DNA of 64,000 nucleotides from positions 72,005-136,004 of the forward strand of contig JBELLC010000001.1 in assembly GCA_042088965.1 (NCBI GenBank), given 5' to 3'. This document shows, piece after piece, positions 8,252 through 17,607 of this stretch. How positions within the stretch are numbered: position 1 is the stretch's first letter; every line of letters starts with the position of its first letter. Position numbers and translations under genes: made by a program. Source of the DNA: TMED26 sp042088965 (GTDB lineage Bacteria; Pseudomonadota; Alphaproteobacteria; Thalassobaculales; Thalassobaculaceae). The notes beneath the pieces were generated by a model. It did no database searches. It was not told the DNA's origin and worked only from the letters and a program-made list of their open reading frames with translations.

Positions 8252-9427
8252 TTAGTCGCGTTCGACGCACATCGCGATGCCCATGCCTCCACCAATACAT
8301 AACGTCGCCAGTCCCTTTTTGGCGTCGCGCTTTTGCATTTCAAATAGTAATGTCGTCAACACCCGCGCGCCGGAGGCCCCGATCGGATGACCAAGGGCAA
8401 TGGCCCCGCCATTGACGTTCAACTTATCTGTATCCCATGCCAAATCTTTGGTCACCGCACAAGCCTGGGCGGCGAAAGCTTCATTTGCTTCGATTAAATC
8501 AAGATCATCGACGCTCCACCCTGCTTTCTCTAAGGCTGCCCGCGAGGCTGGGATTGGCCCTGTGCCCATGATCGCCGGATCAACGCCGCGCGTGGCCCAG
8601 GAGACAATCCGCGCCATCGGCACCACCCCGCGTGCTTCCGCTGCTGACGCGCGCATCAGCACCAAGGCAGCCGCACCATCGTTAATGCCTGACGCATTGC
8701 CCGCAGTCACCGTGCCATCCTTGGCGAAAGCTGGGCGCAGTTTGCCCAGAGTCTCCACCGAAGTGCCGTGCTTTGGGTACTCGTCTTCACTGACAATCAC
8801 ATCACCTTTGCGGCCCTTGATTGTCACGGGGACGATTTCATCAGCAAATCGGCCGGCTTTTTGGGCGGCCTCTGCTTTATTTTGCGAGGCGGCCGCGAAT
8901 TGATCCTGCTCTTCACGGCTTAATTGCCATTTCTGGGCCACATTTTCGGCTGTATTGCCCATGTGATAGCCATTGAAGGCATCCCAAAGACCATCGCGGA
9001 TCATGGTATCAATCATTTTCGGATCGCCCATCTTGGTCCCATCGCGCAGATGCATGGCATGGGGGGCTTGGCTCATGCTTTCTTGGCCGCCGACCACCAT
9101 AATGTCCGCATCACCAAGCTGGATCGCTTGTGCGCCCATCGCCACCGCGCGCAGTCCAGAGCCACATAATTGGTTAATGCCAAGGGCCGTTCGCTCAACC
9201 GGGATACCAGCGTTAACCGCGGCTTGACGGGCCGGGTTTTGGCCTGCCGCAGCTGTCAGGATTTGCCCGAGAATCACCTCATCAACATCATCTGGCGCGG
9301 TCTTGGCCCGGCGTAACGCCTCGCGAATGGCAACCTCGCCCAGATAATGCGCAGGCACCGCGCTCAAGCCGCCATTGAAAGCCCCAATGGGGGTGCGGGC
9401 CGCACCAGCAATCACAATGTCATCCAT
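8252..9427 (-). CDS. phbA: Acetyl-CoA C-acetyltransferase (biosynthetic-type thiolase)
   Basis: A 391-residue thiolase that condenses two acetyl-CoA to acetoacetyl-CoA. Catalytic residues are C88 in NQLCGSG, H347 in GGAIALGHPIGASG and C377 in CIGGGMG. The length is standard for AtoB/PhbA tetrameric thiolases. It is the first gene of a two-gene unit with phbB, which makes polyhydroxybutyrate precursor synthesis the likeliest role, though acetoacetate use is also possible. An AAGGGAA site precedes the ATG. Confidence 0.92.
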   Translation of the reverse strand: MDDIVIAGAARTPIGAFNGGLSAVPAHYLGEVAIREALRRAKTAPDDVDEVILGQILTAAAGQNPARQAAVNAGIPVERTALGINQLCGSGLRAVAMGAQAIQLGDADIMVVGGQESMSQAPHAMHLRDGTKMGDPKMIDTMIRDGLWDAFNGYHMGNTAENVAQKWQLSREEQDQFAAASQNKAEAAQKAGRFADEIVPVTIKGRKGDVIVSEDEYPKHGTSVETLGKLRPAFAKDGTVTAGNASGINDGAAALVLMRASAAEARGVVPMARIVSWATRGVDPAIMGTGPIPASRAALEKAGWSVDDLDLIEANEAFAAQACAVTKDLAWDTDKLNVNGGAIALGHPIGASGARVLTTLLFEMQKRDAKKGLATLCIGGGMGIAMCVERD

Positions 9428-9583
9428 AACTCATTCCCTTATTTTCAAACAATCGGCACTTAGCGGCCATCCAGCCTTGCCCTTTTGACCATTACATCAA
9501 ACGATTGTGGGGCCCTTTGATTGCCCTCTTATCCTCCACCCATGCCCAATCATCGCAGCTGTGCGCAGTGTTGGCACGCAGAT

Positions 9584-10684
9584 TCATGAGCGAACACGGG
9601 GATTATACACATTTTCATCTAAATACGGAAAGGCGCTGAAAACCGATGGCTGCGAAGCCGCTGGCGCCGCTTTCACATAATGCGGCGATAATTGATCCAC
9701 AGATGTCACCCCCAAGAGCCCCATGGTAATCGACAGCTCAATCTCTAACAGCTCTAACAGGCGTACCACCCCGGCGCTGCCGCCCGCCGCCAAGGCACAA
9801 CACATCAACCGGCCAATGGCGACCATATCGGCCCCCATGGCGATCGCCTTGGCAATATCGGTGCCGCGTTGGATACAGCCGTCCAAAATGATTTTCGCCT
9901 TGCCATCAACAGCGGCAACGACTTCTGGCAGCAAGGCCATTGAACCTTCTCCATGATCAATCTGCCGGCCACCATGGTTTGACACCCAGATTATTTCAGC
10001 GCCATGTTCGACCGCCAAGGCTGCGTCCGCAGGGTGCTGAATGCCTTTCAATGCCAGCGGCAAATCATAGGTATCTTTGAACCGTTTTACGTCGTCCCAA
10101 TTCAGTTGCGCCTGCCAGTTGCGCCCGGTACTCGACGCCACCCAAGATTTCACAAAGCGTTTGGCGATATCGCGTTCCCGGCGGCTATAAAAAGCGCTAT
10201 CGACGGTAAAGCAAAAACCATCATAGCCTGCCCCAATCACCCGTTTGATGATGTCATCGGTCCAAGCATCATCACCGCGTTTGTAGAGTTGAAACATCTT
10301 TAAGCCACTGCCGGCAGCGGCAACTTGTTCGAGCGAGACTTTCGAGACCGAACTTAAACACATGCCCGCGCCAAACATGGACGCGCCAGCGCAGGCGGTA
10401 ACCCCGCCTTCGGGCGTGAAACTTTCAAGCGAGCCAACAGGCGCTAACATCACTGGCAAGCGCAGGTCTCGGCCCAGAAAAGTGCTGGCGCAGGAAACAT
10501 CCCCAACATCTACCAGCACCCTTGGGCGCAGGGCCAATGAATCGATCGCCAATCGGTTGCGCTTAAGGGTGGTTTCGCTGTCAGTGCCGCCTTGTAAATA
10601 ATCCCAAATATTCTCATCTAGCGTTTCGCGTGCTGCATCTATGATTTCATGGAGGCATTGAAAGCGTTCTTCATTGGACAACAT
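9584..10684 (-). CDS. FMN-dependent alpha-hydroxy-acid oxidase/dehydrogenase
   Basis: A 366-residue TIM-barrel flavoprotein of the glycolate oxidase/lactate dehydrogenase (LldD) family. The active-site signature SNHGGRQ is present, with catalytic H237 and substrate-binding R240, and the FMN-contacting lysine in LALKGI. The C-terminal GADMVAIGR motif binds the flavin phosphate. It oxidises an L-2-hydroxy acid such as lactate, glycolate or a longer relative to the 2-oxo acid; the exact substrate is not readable. No clear membrane-binding insert is seen, unlike classical LldD. It stands alone between gamma-glutamyltransferase and the thiolase. Confidence 0.88.
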   Translation of the reverse strand: MLSNEERFQCLHEIIDAARETLDENIWDYLQGGTDSETTLKRNRLAIDSLALRPRVLVDVGDVSCASTFLGRDLRLPVMLAPVGSLESFTPEGGVTACAGASMFGAGMCLSSVSKVSLEQVAAAGSGLKMFQLYKRGDDAWTDDIIKRVIGAGYDGFCFTVDSAFYSRRERDIAKRFVKSWVASSTGRNWQAQLNWDDVKRFKDTYDLPLALKGIQHPADAALAVEHGAEIIWVSNHGGRQIDHGEGSMALLPEVVAAVDGKAKIILDGCIQRGTDIAKAIAMGADMVAIGRLMCCALAAGGSAGVVRLLELLEIELSITMGLLGVTSVDQLSPHYVKAAPAASQPSVFSAFPYLDENVYNPRVRS

Positions 10685-10817
10685 AACGTAACCTCAATTT
10701 TTACGGACGATCTGCGGGTTGGTGCAAATACTTTCGGACTATGAGAGTGTCGCGCGCTCCGCCAGAGCAATCAAGCAAGCATTTCGTTGTATCGCCCAGC
10801 GCTCACAGGCGCCGCCG

Positions 10818-12529
10818 TTAGACAGCCGCGACGCCATTTAATGGACTGTTCACATGAGCGGCGCCAAGCACGCCATCTGGCGTCCACATCACAGCTTGCG
10901 GGACCGCAAAGCGACTGGGAAAGGCCACAGGCTCGACCTCCTCAAGCGCAGCAACGGTTGCCAGTGCTGCTTGCTGTTCCGCGGAGAACCGTTGGTCAAC
11001 TGTCAGCGCATCCAGGGTGCTCATGTCAAACCGCGGATGCGCCATCGCCGCCTCGAGGCTGAGGCCATGGCCAGCCATCAATTGCGCAATCTGAAACACG
11101 CAAGGCATGATCCGCCGACCGCCAGAGGCACCAACAGCGAACCAAGGCTTGCCCTCTTTCAAGGCCAGCAAGGGGACCATATTTGACAATGGCTTCACGC
11201 CTGCAGCCAATGAATTGGGACGCCCCGGACGAGGATCAAACCAGTTCACCCCGTTGTTCATTAAAATACCGCTGGCCGGGAGCACCACCCGCGCCCCAAA
11301 CCGTGACAACAATGTTGTTGTGATCGACACCATATTGCCCTCCTGGTCGGCGGCGGAAAGGTGCGTGGTGCAAGCCCGGTCGCCCACATCACCGCTGTGA
11401 CCCAAGTGTTCAAAGCGGTAGCGATAAGCAGCAATCATGGCGGCCGCCCAATCAGCTAATTCGGCGGGATGGGGCGCTTGGCCGTTTGGCTGGGTGGTCA
11501 AATTGGCCATGGTATCCGCTAATGTTGGCCCAGCTGTCATCCCCGGCGGGACGCAATACGTTACCCCTGGCGTCGGTGACAACCGCAGCGGGTCAACCTC
11601 ATCAACCGCGTAATGAGCAAGATCATCACCATCAATCGGACTGCCCGCTGCCTGCAGGTCTTTGATCANNNNNNNNNNNNNNNNNNNNNNNNNNNNNNNN
11701 NNNNNNNNNNNNNNNNNNNNNNNNNNNNNNNNNNNNNNNNNNNNNNNNNNNNNNNNNNNNNNNNNNNNTGAGCAAGATCATCACCATCAATCGGACTGCC
11801 CGCTGCCTGCAGGTCTTTGATCAACATTTGCGCCAGATCACCGTGATAAAAATCGCCCGCGCCCGCGTCAGCCAAATGCTGCAAACTCGCCGCTAAATTA
11901 CCAAGCGGCAGATACTTGGTCGCCGCCGCAATATCAACACTTGGCGGCAATCCAGCGGGTAGCCAAATGCGTTTACTTTCCTCATATTTACGCAATAACG
12001 TTGCGTCGGCGGCGGTATTCAACGTCGTCCACCATGTCAGCCGGTGCCCTCGAGCAGCCAGATCAGCAGCGGGTTGGATAAGGGCAGGCAGCGGCATCTT
12101 GCCAAAGCGCGCTGCCGCATGGGCATAACCTGCAACCGATCCGGGAACGGCAATCGCCAAGGGCCCTGAGATATTGCGATCCTCGGTCACAGCAGGCCAC
12201 CCAAACAGATCGGCCCCTGCGCCGCCAGCCAAGGGATAAGCCCCTGGATCAAGTTTCGCCGACGACTTCATGGCGAAATCAATCACCCGGGTCACGCCCT
12301 CACGCGCTGAATGCACAACCATGAAACCACCGCCGCCAAGGCCGCTCATCCAGGGCTCTGCAACGGCCATCGCAAATGCTGTCGCAATGCCAGCATCAAT
12401 GGCATTGCCGCCATCTTGCAAAACATTCGCGCCAATCTCTGCGGCTTCGATATTTTGCGCGGCCACAACGCCGCGCTTACCCGTCACCGCAGGCTTTGCA
12501 ATTTGCCATGTCTCAAAGGGGGCTTGCAT
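10818..12529 (-). CDS. ggt: Gamma-glutamyltransferase, interrupted only by a false assembly gap
   Basis: The gene spans the 100-N run at 11669-11768. Sequence 11614-11668 is repeated exactly at 11769-11823, so the two contigs overlap by 55 bp. Removing 155 positions joins the frames exactly and gives about 518 residues, near the usual length. The large-subunit part has GNAIDAGIATAFA and GLGGGGFM. The autocatalytic and nucleophilic threonine is the first Thr of CTTHLS (codon at 11369-11367), and SGILMNNG follows. The enzyme cleaves glutathione and other gamma-glutamyl compounds. I start at the ATG at 12529, preceded by AAAGGA. No export signal is obvious, which is unusual, as most bacterial members are periplasmic. 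Confidence 0.88.
11614..11668. repeat. 55-bp contig-end overlap, copy 1
   Basis: This 55-bp stretch directly before the N run is identical to 11769-11823 directly after it. Contigs that share an exact end of this size are typical of a de Bruijn graph assembly, so this is one genomic segment written twice, not a biological repeat. Confidence 0.95.
11669..11768. other. Scaffold gap of 100 Ns (spurious)
   Basis: A run of exactly 100 Ns, the usual placeholder length. Because the flanks overlap by 55 bp and the gamma-glutamyltransferase frame is preserved when they are merged, no sequence appears to be missing here. Confidence 0.95.
11769..11823. repeat. 55-bp contig-end overlap, copy 2
   Basis: Exact second copy of 11614-11668, directly after the N run. 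See that entry for interpretation as an unmerged contig overlap. Confidence 0.95.
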
Positions 12530-12652
12530 CACATTATCCTTTTGCCGACGAAACAACTCTCCCCGCAATCATCAGACCAAGCGATGGTCGGCGTCAAGTC
12601 ACCGGCGATATGCTAGGATCGACAAAAGACAGCCTGAACGGATTGCGATCAC

Positions 12653-13603
12653 ATGGCAGATCAGCCGATTAAAACCCTGGTCATCGTTGGCCCCACCGCC
12701 AGCGGCAAATCCGCTTTGGCGCTGGATCTGGCTCAGCGCTTGGATGGGGTGATCATTAACCTAGATGCGATGCAGGTTTACCATGAATTAGACATTCTGA
12801 CCGCCCGCCCAAGTGCCGCGGATCTGGCCCAAGCACCTCACAGGCTGTATGGTTTTCAGCCTGCAAAAGAGGCCTATTCGGCAGCGCTATGGCGCGACCA
12901 GGCGATGGCCGAGATTACCCAAGCCGCCGCTGCGGGACAGCTACCCATCCTCTGCGGGGGAACCGGCTTTTACCTACAAGCCCTGCTTGAGGGGTTGTCA
13001 CCGATTCCGGAAATTCCACAGACCATCCGCCAACAGCTGCGCGCCACGCATTCAGAAATAGGCGGCAGCGCGTTCAAGCAAAAACTGGCGCGGCTTGACC
13101 CGATCACAGCCGCACGCCTGCATGATGGCGATCGTCAACGCTTGATCCGCGCCATGGAAGTGGCCGTTGCCACAGGTCTGCCCTTATCGGATTGGCACCA
13201 GCGCAGCAATACCGGCATGGCCAATATCAGGCCGCTGATTTTTGTCATGTCACCGCCGCGGGAGAGCCTCTATCAGCGCTGCGACCAACGCTTTTTAACC
13301 ATGCTTGCGACCGGTGCGCTTGACGAGGTGGCGCAATTAGATGCTTTGGGCCTGGCCCCTGACCTGCCTGCAATGAAAGCTGTTGGCGTGCCACAGCTTA
13401 TTGATTATATTCATCAAAAAATCACCCTTGAGCACGCGATTGAGATTTCACAGCGTAATACACGGCGTTACGCTAAACGCCAGCTGACCTGGTTCACAAA
13501 CCAAATCAAACAATTTCACCCTATAAAAACGCAATATTCAGAAAAGATTGCTGAAAATATCTTTCCGAAAATTCGTCAGTTTCTATTGACCGCGGCCGAT
13601 TGA
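12653..13603 (+). CDS. miaA: tRNA dimethylallyltransferase
   Basis: A 316-residue enzyme that adds a dimethylallyl group to N6 of A37 in tRNAs reading codons that start with U. The P-loop GPTASGKSALA is at the N-terminus, followed by NLDAMQVY (usually SADSRQVY), LYGF, and CGGTGFYLQALLEG. The C-terminal RRYAKRQLTWF motif is the standard MiaA signature. It is divergent from gamma-glutamyltransferase and is followed 85 bp later by ilvB. In enteric bacteria MiaA modification affects amino acid operon attenuation, but no leader peptide is seen before ilvB here. Confidence 0.95.
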   Translation: MADQPIKTLVIVGPTASGKSALALDLAQRLDGVIINLDAMQVYHELDILTARPSAADLAQAPHRLYGFQPAKEAYSAALWRDQAMAEITQAAAAGQLPILCGGTGFYLQALLEGLSPIPEIPQTIRQQLRATHSEIGGSAFKQKLARLDPITAARLHDGDRQRLIRAMEVAVATGLPLSDWHQRSNTGMANIRPLIFVMSPPRESLYQRCDQRFLTMLATGALDEVAQLDALGLAPDLPAMKAVGVPQLIDYIHQKITLEHAIEISQRNTRRYAKRQLTWFTNQIKQFHPIKTQYSEKIAENIFPKIRQFLLTAAD

Positions 13604-13626
13604 AAGATTAGTTTCGCGGCGTTCCC

Positions 13627-13640
13627 ACCCGGAAACGGGT
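13627..13640 (+). other. Small hairpin with GAAA tetraloop before ilvB
   Basis: ACCCG and CGGGT pair around a GAAA loop, a very stable 5-bp hairpin in the miaA-ilvB spacer. There is no following T tract, so it is not a clear terminator. It might be a processing or stabilising element in the 5' leader of ilvB, or chance. Confidence 0.3.
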
Positions 13641-13688
13641 TGTATGGGTGTTATCGCCGTGAAAGCGGCTGTTCGAGGACAAACCAAG

Positions 13689-15503
13689 ATGAGTATCGCA
13701 TTAGACACTACCGGCAGCGCATTGCCTGCCGCCGCTGAGAACGCTGAGACAAAAACCATGTCTGGGGCCGCCATTATTTTGGAATCCTTGCAAGACCTCG
13801 GGGTAGAAGTTGTCTTTGGCTACCCCGGTGGTGCCGTCTTGCCGATCTATGATGAATTGTTTAAACGCAATGCGATCCGCCATATTTTGGTCCGTCATGA
13901 ACAAGCCGCGGTGCATGCAGCAGAGGGGTATGCCCGCTCAACTGGCAAGGTTGGCTGTGTTTTGGTGACCTCGGGTCCAGGGGCCACAAATGCGGTGACC
14001 GGGCTCACCGACGCGTTAATGGATAGTATTCCGTTGGTGTGCCTGACCGGTCAAGTGCCAACCCATTTGATTGGCAATGACGCTTTCCAAGAAGCCGACA
14101 CCACGGGCATCACCCGCCCTGCGACAAAGCATAATTACTTGGTCAAGGACGTTAACAAGCTGGGCACTGTGATGCACGAGGCTTTTTATGTGGCCTCCCA
14201 TGGCCGCCCGGGTCCGGTGGTGATTGATCTGCCAAAAGATGTGCTCTTAACCGACGGCGAATATGCCCCGCCCAAACAAGTTAATCATCGCAGCTACCGC
14301 CCGCAAGTTGACGGCAAAGGCGATGCGATTGTCGCGGCAATGGAATTAATCGCCAGTGCCAAACGGCCGATTTTTTATGGCGGTGGCGGGCTGATTAATG
14401 CCGGCCCGGAGGCCAGCCGACTGTTACAGGAATTGGTGCATCTGACAGGTGCGCCCTGCACCCTGACACTGATGGGGCTTGGCGCATTTCCATCGTCAGA
14501 CAAGCAATTTGTCGGCATGCTGGGCATGCATGGCACCTATGAAGCAAACTTGGCGATGCATGATTGTGATGTGATGATCAACATCGGGGCGCGCTTTGAT
14601 GACCGCGTGACCGGCTTGTTGAGCGCGTTTTCGCCAAATTCTAAGCGTATTCACGTCGACATCGACCCCTCATCCATCAACAAGAATGTCACCGTCGATA
14701 TCCCCATCATTGGCGATGCCGCGCGGGTGCTCGCCGAGATGGTCAAAATCTGGAAAGCCAAGCAGTATAAGCTGGATCAAAACGCTCTCGCCACCTGGTG
14801 GCAGCAAATCAATGGTTGGCGCCAACGTGATTGTCTGGCCTACAAACAAACGGGCACAGAGATTTTGCCGCAACATGCCATCCGGCGTTTGTTTGAAAAA
14901 ACCCAAGACAAAGACTGCTATATCAGCACCGAAGTGGGCCAGCATCAAATGTGGGCCGCACAATATTATGGCTTTGATGAACCCAATCGTTGGCTCACTT
15001 CTGGCGGGCTTGGGACCATGGGGTATGGCCTGCCTGCCGCTGTCGGCGCACAAATTGCCTATCCGGATAGTCTGGTGATCGACATTGCGGGCGAAGCGTC
15101 GATTTTGATGAACATTCAAGAACTTTCAACCATTGCCCAATACCGCCTGCCGGTGAAAATCTTCGTCATTAACAACCAGTGGATGGGGATGGTGCGGCAA
15201 TGGCAGGAACTGAACCACGGTGGCCGCTACTCGCAAAGTTATTCCGAAGCTTTGCCCGATTTTGTTAAATTAGCAGAATCTTTTGGTGCAAACGGTCTGC
15301 GGGTGAGCGATCCAAACCAGCTTGATGCGACGATTGACGAAATGATCGCGATTGACGGCCCAGTGATTGTCGACGTCTGTGTCAAACGCGATGAAAACTG
15401 CTTTCCGATGATCCCCTCGGGAGCGGCACATAATGACATGTTGCTTGGGCCTGAAGACCAAGCGTCCAAGAAGACCTCAGAAAAAGGCAAGGCTCTGGTT
15501 TAA
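13689..15503 (+). CDS. ilvB: Acetolactate synthase, large (catalytic) subunit
   Basis: A 604-residue thiamine diphosphate enzyme that condenses two pyruvates, or pyruvate and 2-oxobutyrate, in branched-chain amino acid synthesis. The N-terminal domain has GYPGGAVLPIYDEL and the activating glutamate in VRHEQAAVHAAEGYAR (E71). The C-terminal ThDP domain has GGLGTMGYGLPAA, GEASILMNIQEL and NNQWMGMVRQWQ. The metal-binding GDGS motif reads GEAS, a change from the common GDG. I start at the ATG at 13689 because GAGGA lies 9 bases upstream; a frame opening at 13644 adds 15 unlikely residues. It is first in ilvB-ilvN-ilvC. Confidence 0.95.
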   Translation: MSIALDTTGSALPAAAENAETKTMSGAAIILESLQDLGVEVVFGYPGGAVLPIYDELFKRNAIRHILVRHEQAAVHAAEGYARSTGKVGCVLVTSGPGATNAVTGLTDALMDSIPLVCLTGQVPTHLIGNDAFQEADTTGITRPATKHNYLVKDVNKLGTVMHEAFYVASHGRPGPVVIDLPKDVLLTDGEYAPPKQVNHRSYRPQVDGKGDAIVAAMELIASAKRPIFYGGGGLINAGPEASRLLQELVHLTGAPCTLTLMGLGAFPSSDKQFVGMLGMHGTYEANLAMHDCDVMINIGARFDDRVTGLLSAFSPNSKRIHVDIDPSSINKNVTVDIPIIGDAARVLAEMVKIWKAKQYKLDQNALATWWQQINGWRQRDCLAYKQTGTEILPQHAIRRLFEKTQDKDCYISTEVGQHQMWAAQYYGFDEPNRWLTSGGLGTMGYGLPAAVGAQIAYPDSLVIDIAGEASILMNIQELSTIAQYRLPVKIFVINNQWMGMVRQWQELNHGGRYSQSYSEALPDFVKLAESFGANGLRVSDPNQLDATIDEMIAIDGPVIVDVCVKRDENCFPMIPSGAAHNDMLLGPEDQASKKTSEKGKALV

Positions 15504-15572
15504 CAGAGTTTATAAAAATGCCGCGTGATTGTGTTGCCAAGCGACACAATCACCCCCGACGGAGTGAAACAC

Positions 15573-16148
15573 GTGACCAGCAGTCCCGATTTAAGTGAGC
15601 CACATACAATCGCCGTCCTTGTTGCCAATGAGCCCGGCGTTCTCGCACGGGTGATTGGCCTGTTTTCTGGCCGTGGTTATAACATCACCAGTTTGACCGT
15701 GTCAGAGGTCGATGATGAGAACAGCCTGTCGCGGATTACCATTGTTACCAGCGGCACCCCAATGGTGATTGAACAGATCAAAGCCCAACTTGGCCGTCTG
15801 GTGCCCGTTTACGAAGTGCATGATTTAACCAGTGACGGCGTCCACTTAGAGCGCGAATTGGCCTTGGTGAAGATCGTCAACAGTGGCGAAGACCGTATTG
15901 AGGCCCTGCGGATCGCAGATACTTTTCGGGCCCGCGCCCTTGACAGCACCTTGGAAAGTTTTGTTTTTGAGTTGACAGGCACGAGCCCAAAAATCGACGC
16001 TTTCATCAACTTAATGCTCGCACTTGGCCGGGTTGAAGTGTCACGCACGGGTGTGGCCGCCATCGCCCGCGGCGAAAAAGTCGATATGGAGGTCACAGGC
16101 ATTACCCCAACCCGACGCCAAAAACCTGTCAGGCGGATTGGCAAATAA
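15573..16148 (+). CDS. ilvN: Acetolactate synthase, small (regulatory) subunit
   Basis: A 191-residue regulatory subunit. It has an N-terminal ACT domain (HTIAVLVANEPGVLARVIGLFSGRGYNI; residues about 11-85) that binds valine for feedback inhibition, and a C-terminal ALS_ss domain (ELALVKI ... VFELTG). I place the start at a GTG (15573) because GGAG lies 8 bases upstream; the frame is open from another GTG at 15525. It follows ilvB by 69 bp. Confidence 0.93.
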   Translation: MTSSPDLSEPHTIAVLVANEPGVLARVIGLFSGRGYNITSLTVSEVDDENSLSRITIVTSGTPMVIEQIKAQLGRLVPVYEVHDLTSDGVHLERELALVKIVNSGEDRIEALRIADTFRARALDSTLESFVFELTGTSPKIDAFINLMLALGRVEVSRTGVAAIARGEKVDMEVTGITPTRRQKPVRRIGK

Positions 16149-16295
16149 GACCGCGAAACAACACTGGACCTATGGGCACAGCGCCGCTACATCTCAGCGC
16201 GGCAACGTTTTGGTTAAACAACTGCGCGCTTGGTCCACGGCAATCATCGACTGCTATGCAAGCTTGCACATAAACAAAAGAGGAAAGACATCATC

Positions 16296-17315
16296 ATGAG
16301 GGTTTACTATGATCGCGATGCCGACGTTAATTTGATCAAGACCAAAAAAGTCGTGATCGTCGGATACGGAAGCCAGGGCCATGCCCATGCCAACAACCTC
16401 AAAGACAGCGGCGTCACGGATGTTGCCGTCGCTTTGCGGGCTGACAGCTCAAGCTGGGCCAAAGCCGAAGCGGCAGGTCTGAAAGTTATGACGGTTGCAG
16501 AAGCGGCTGCGTGGGGTGATGTCCTGATGATGCTGACGCCGGACGAATTACAGGGCGATATCTATGTTGACGATATCGCGCCAAATATTCGCGAAGGCGC
16601 TGCCATTGCCTTTGCCCATGGCTTGAACATCCATTTCAACTTGATTGAAGCCCGCAAAGACATTGATGTCTTCATGGTCGCCCCAAAGGGCCCTGGCCAT
16701 ACGGTGCGCTCCGAATATATGCGCGGCGGCGGGGTGCCATGCCTGATTGCTGTTGACCAAGACGCGTCTGGTAATGCCAAGGAAATTGGCCTGTCCTATG
16801 CCTCTGCCATCGGCGGTGGCCGCGCCGGTGTGATCGAGACAAGCTTTAAAGAAGAATGCGAAACGGATCTGTTCGGCGAGCAGGTCGTGCTCTGCGGCGG
16901 CCTCTGTGAGCTTATCAAAGCTGGTTATGAGACCTTGGTTGAGGCCGGGTACGCCCCTGAAATGGCTTATTTCGAGTGCTTACATGAGGTCAAATTGATC
17001 GTTGATTTGATCTATGAAGGCGGTATTGCCAACATGAACTACTCGATTTCAAATACCGCTGAGTACGGCGAGTATGTGACCGGGCCACGGATTGTGACGG
17101 ATGAAACCAAAGCGGAAATGAAGCGGGTTTTGGCCGATATTCAATCTGGCAAATTCTCCCGCGATTGGATGCTGGAAAACAAAGTTAACCAAACCAGCTT
17201 TAAAGCCATGCGTCGGCGCGCTGCAACCCATGAGATCGAAGAGGTCGGCGGTAAGTTGCGGGCAATGATGCCTTGGATTCAGGAAAACGCCTTGGTTGAT
17301 AAAGCCAAAAACTAA
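16296..17315 (+). CDS. ilvC: Ketol-acid reductoisomerase
   Basis: A 339-residue class I enzyme that isomerises and reduces acetolactate with NADPH and Mg2+. The cofactor motif GYGSQGHAHANNLKDSG is at the N-terminus, and the C-terminal knotted domain carries CHEVKLIVDLIYEGG and the SNTAEYG segment. The ATG at 16296 is preceded by an AGAGGAAAG ribosome site, so the longer upstream frame is rejected. It lies 147 bp after ilvN and is followed by a strong hairpin, so it is probably the last gene of the operon. Confidence 0.96.
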   Translation: MRVYYDRDADVNLIKTKKVVIVGYGSQGHAHANNLKDSGVTDVAVALRADSSSWAKAEAAGLKVMTVAEAAAWGDVLMMLTPDELQGDIYVDDIAPNIREGAAIAFAHGLNIHFNLIEARKDIDVFMVAPKGPGHTVRSEYMRGGGVPCLIAVDQDASGNAKEIGLSYASAIGGGRAGVIETSFKEECETDLFGEQVVLCGGLCELIKAGYETLVEAGYAPEMAYFECLHEVKLIVDLIYEGGIANMNYSISNTAEYGEYVTGPRIVTDETKAEMKRVLADIQSGKFSRDWMLENKVNQTSFKAMRRRAATHEIEEVGGKLRAMMPWIQENALVDKAKN

Positions 17316-17324
17316 TCATTATCA

Positions 17325-17353
17325 GGCGGCGCTGTGAGGTTTACAGCGCCGCC
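17325..17353 (+). terminator. Hairpin downstream of ilvC
   Basis: A perfect 11-bp inverted repeat, GGCGGCGCTGT and ACAGCGCCGCC, with a 7-base loop, 9 bp past the ilvC stop. No T tract follows, so it may act as an mRNA 3' stabiliser or a factor-assisted terminator rather than a classical intrinsic one. Confidence 0.65.
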
Positions 17354-17490
17354 ACATAATGCTGCGATCGTGATCTGCATCTCGGTTTTACAGGGCCTGA
17401 GTGCCGCCACTTGCCCATCGGTGAGCAAGCTGGCCCCTAATCATTTGCAACGAAACTAAAATACGCATTCCGCCAAATGCAATTCTTTGT

Positions 17491-17510
17491 TAGTTTAAGT
17501 CGTAAAACTA
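17491..17510. promoter_or_regulatory. Small inverted repeat upstream of mreB
   Basis: TAGTTT and AAACTA flank 8 bases, about 100 bp before the mreB start in the ilvC-mreB spacer. It overlaps a promoter-like AT-rich stretch. It could be an operator; a chance palindrome of this size is also likely. Confidence 0.25.
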
Positions 17511-17607
17511 CTTTCAAGCTGCGCGTAGCGTCTTTTGTGGCTTGGGAACCGGCACGTGCCTGACAAGGCAATGGGTGCTGCGCAACCATCGGGGCTTAAG
17601 GCAAATT

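Noticed and set aside
11614..11823. Direct repeat as a mobile-element duplication or recombination site
   Set aside because: The copies touch a run of exactly 100 Ns on both sides and the reading frame is restored when merged, which is an assembly overlap.
17325..17353. ilvC hairpin as a classical intrinsic terminator
   Set aside because: The stem is excellent but no T tract follows, so it is listed only as a likely terminator or stabiliser.
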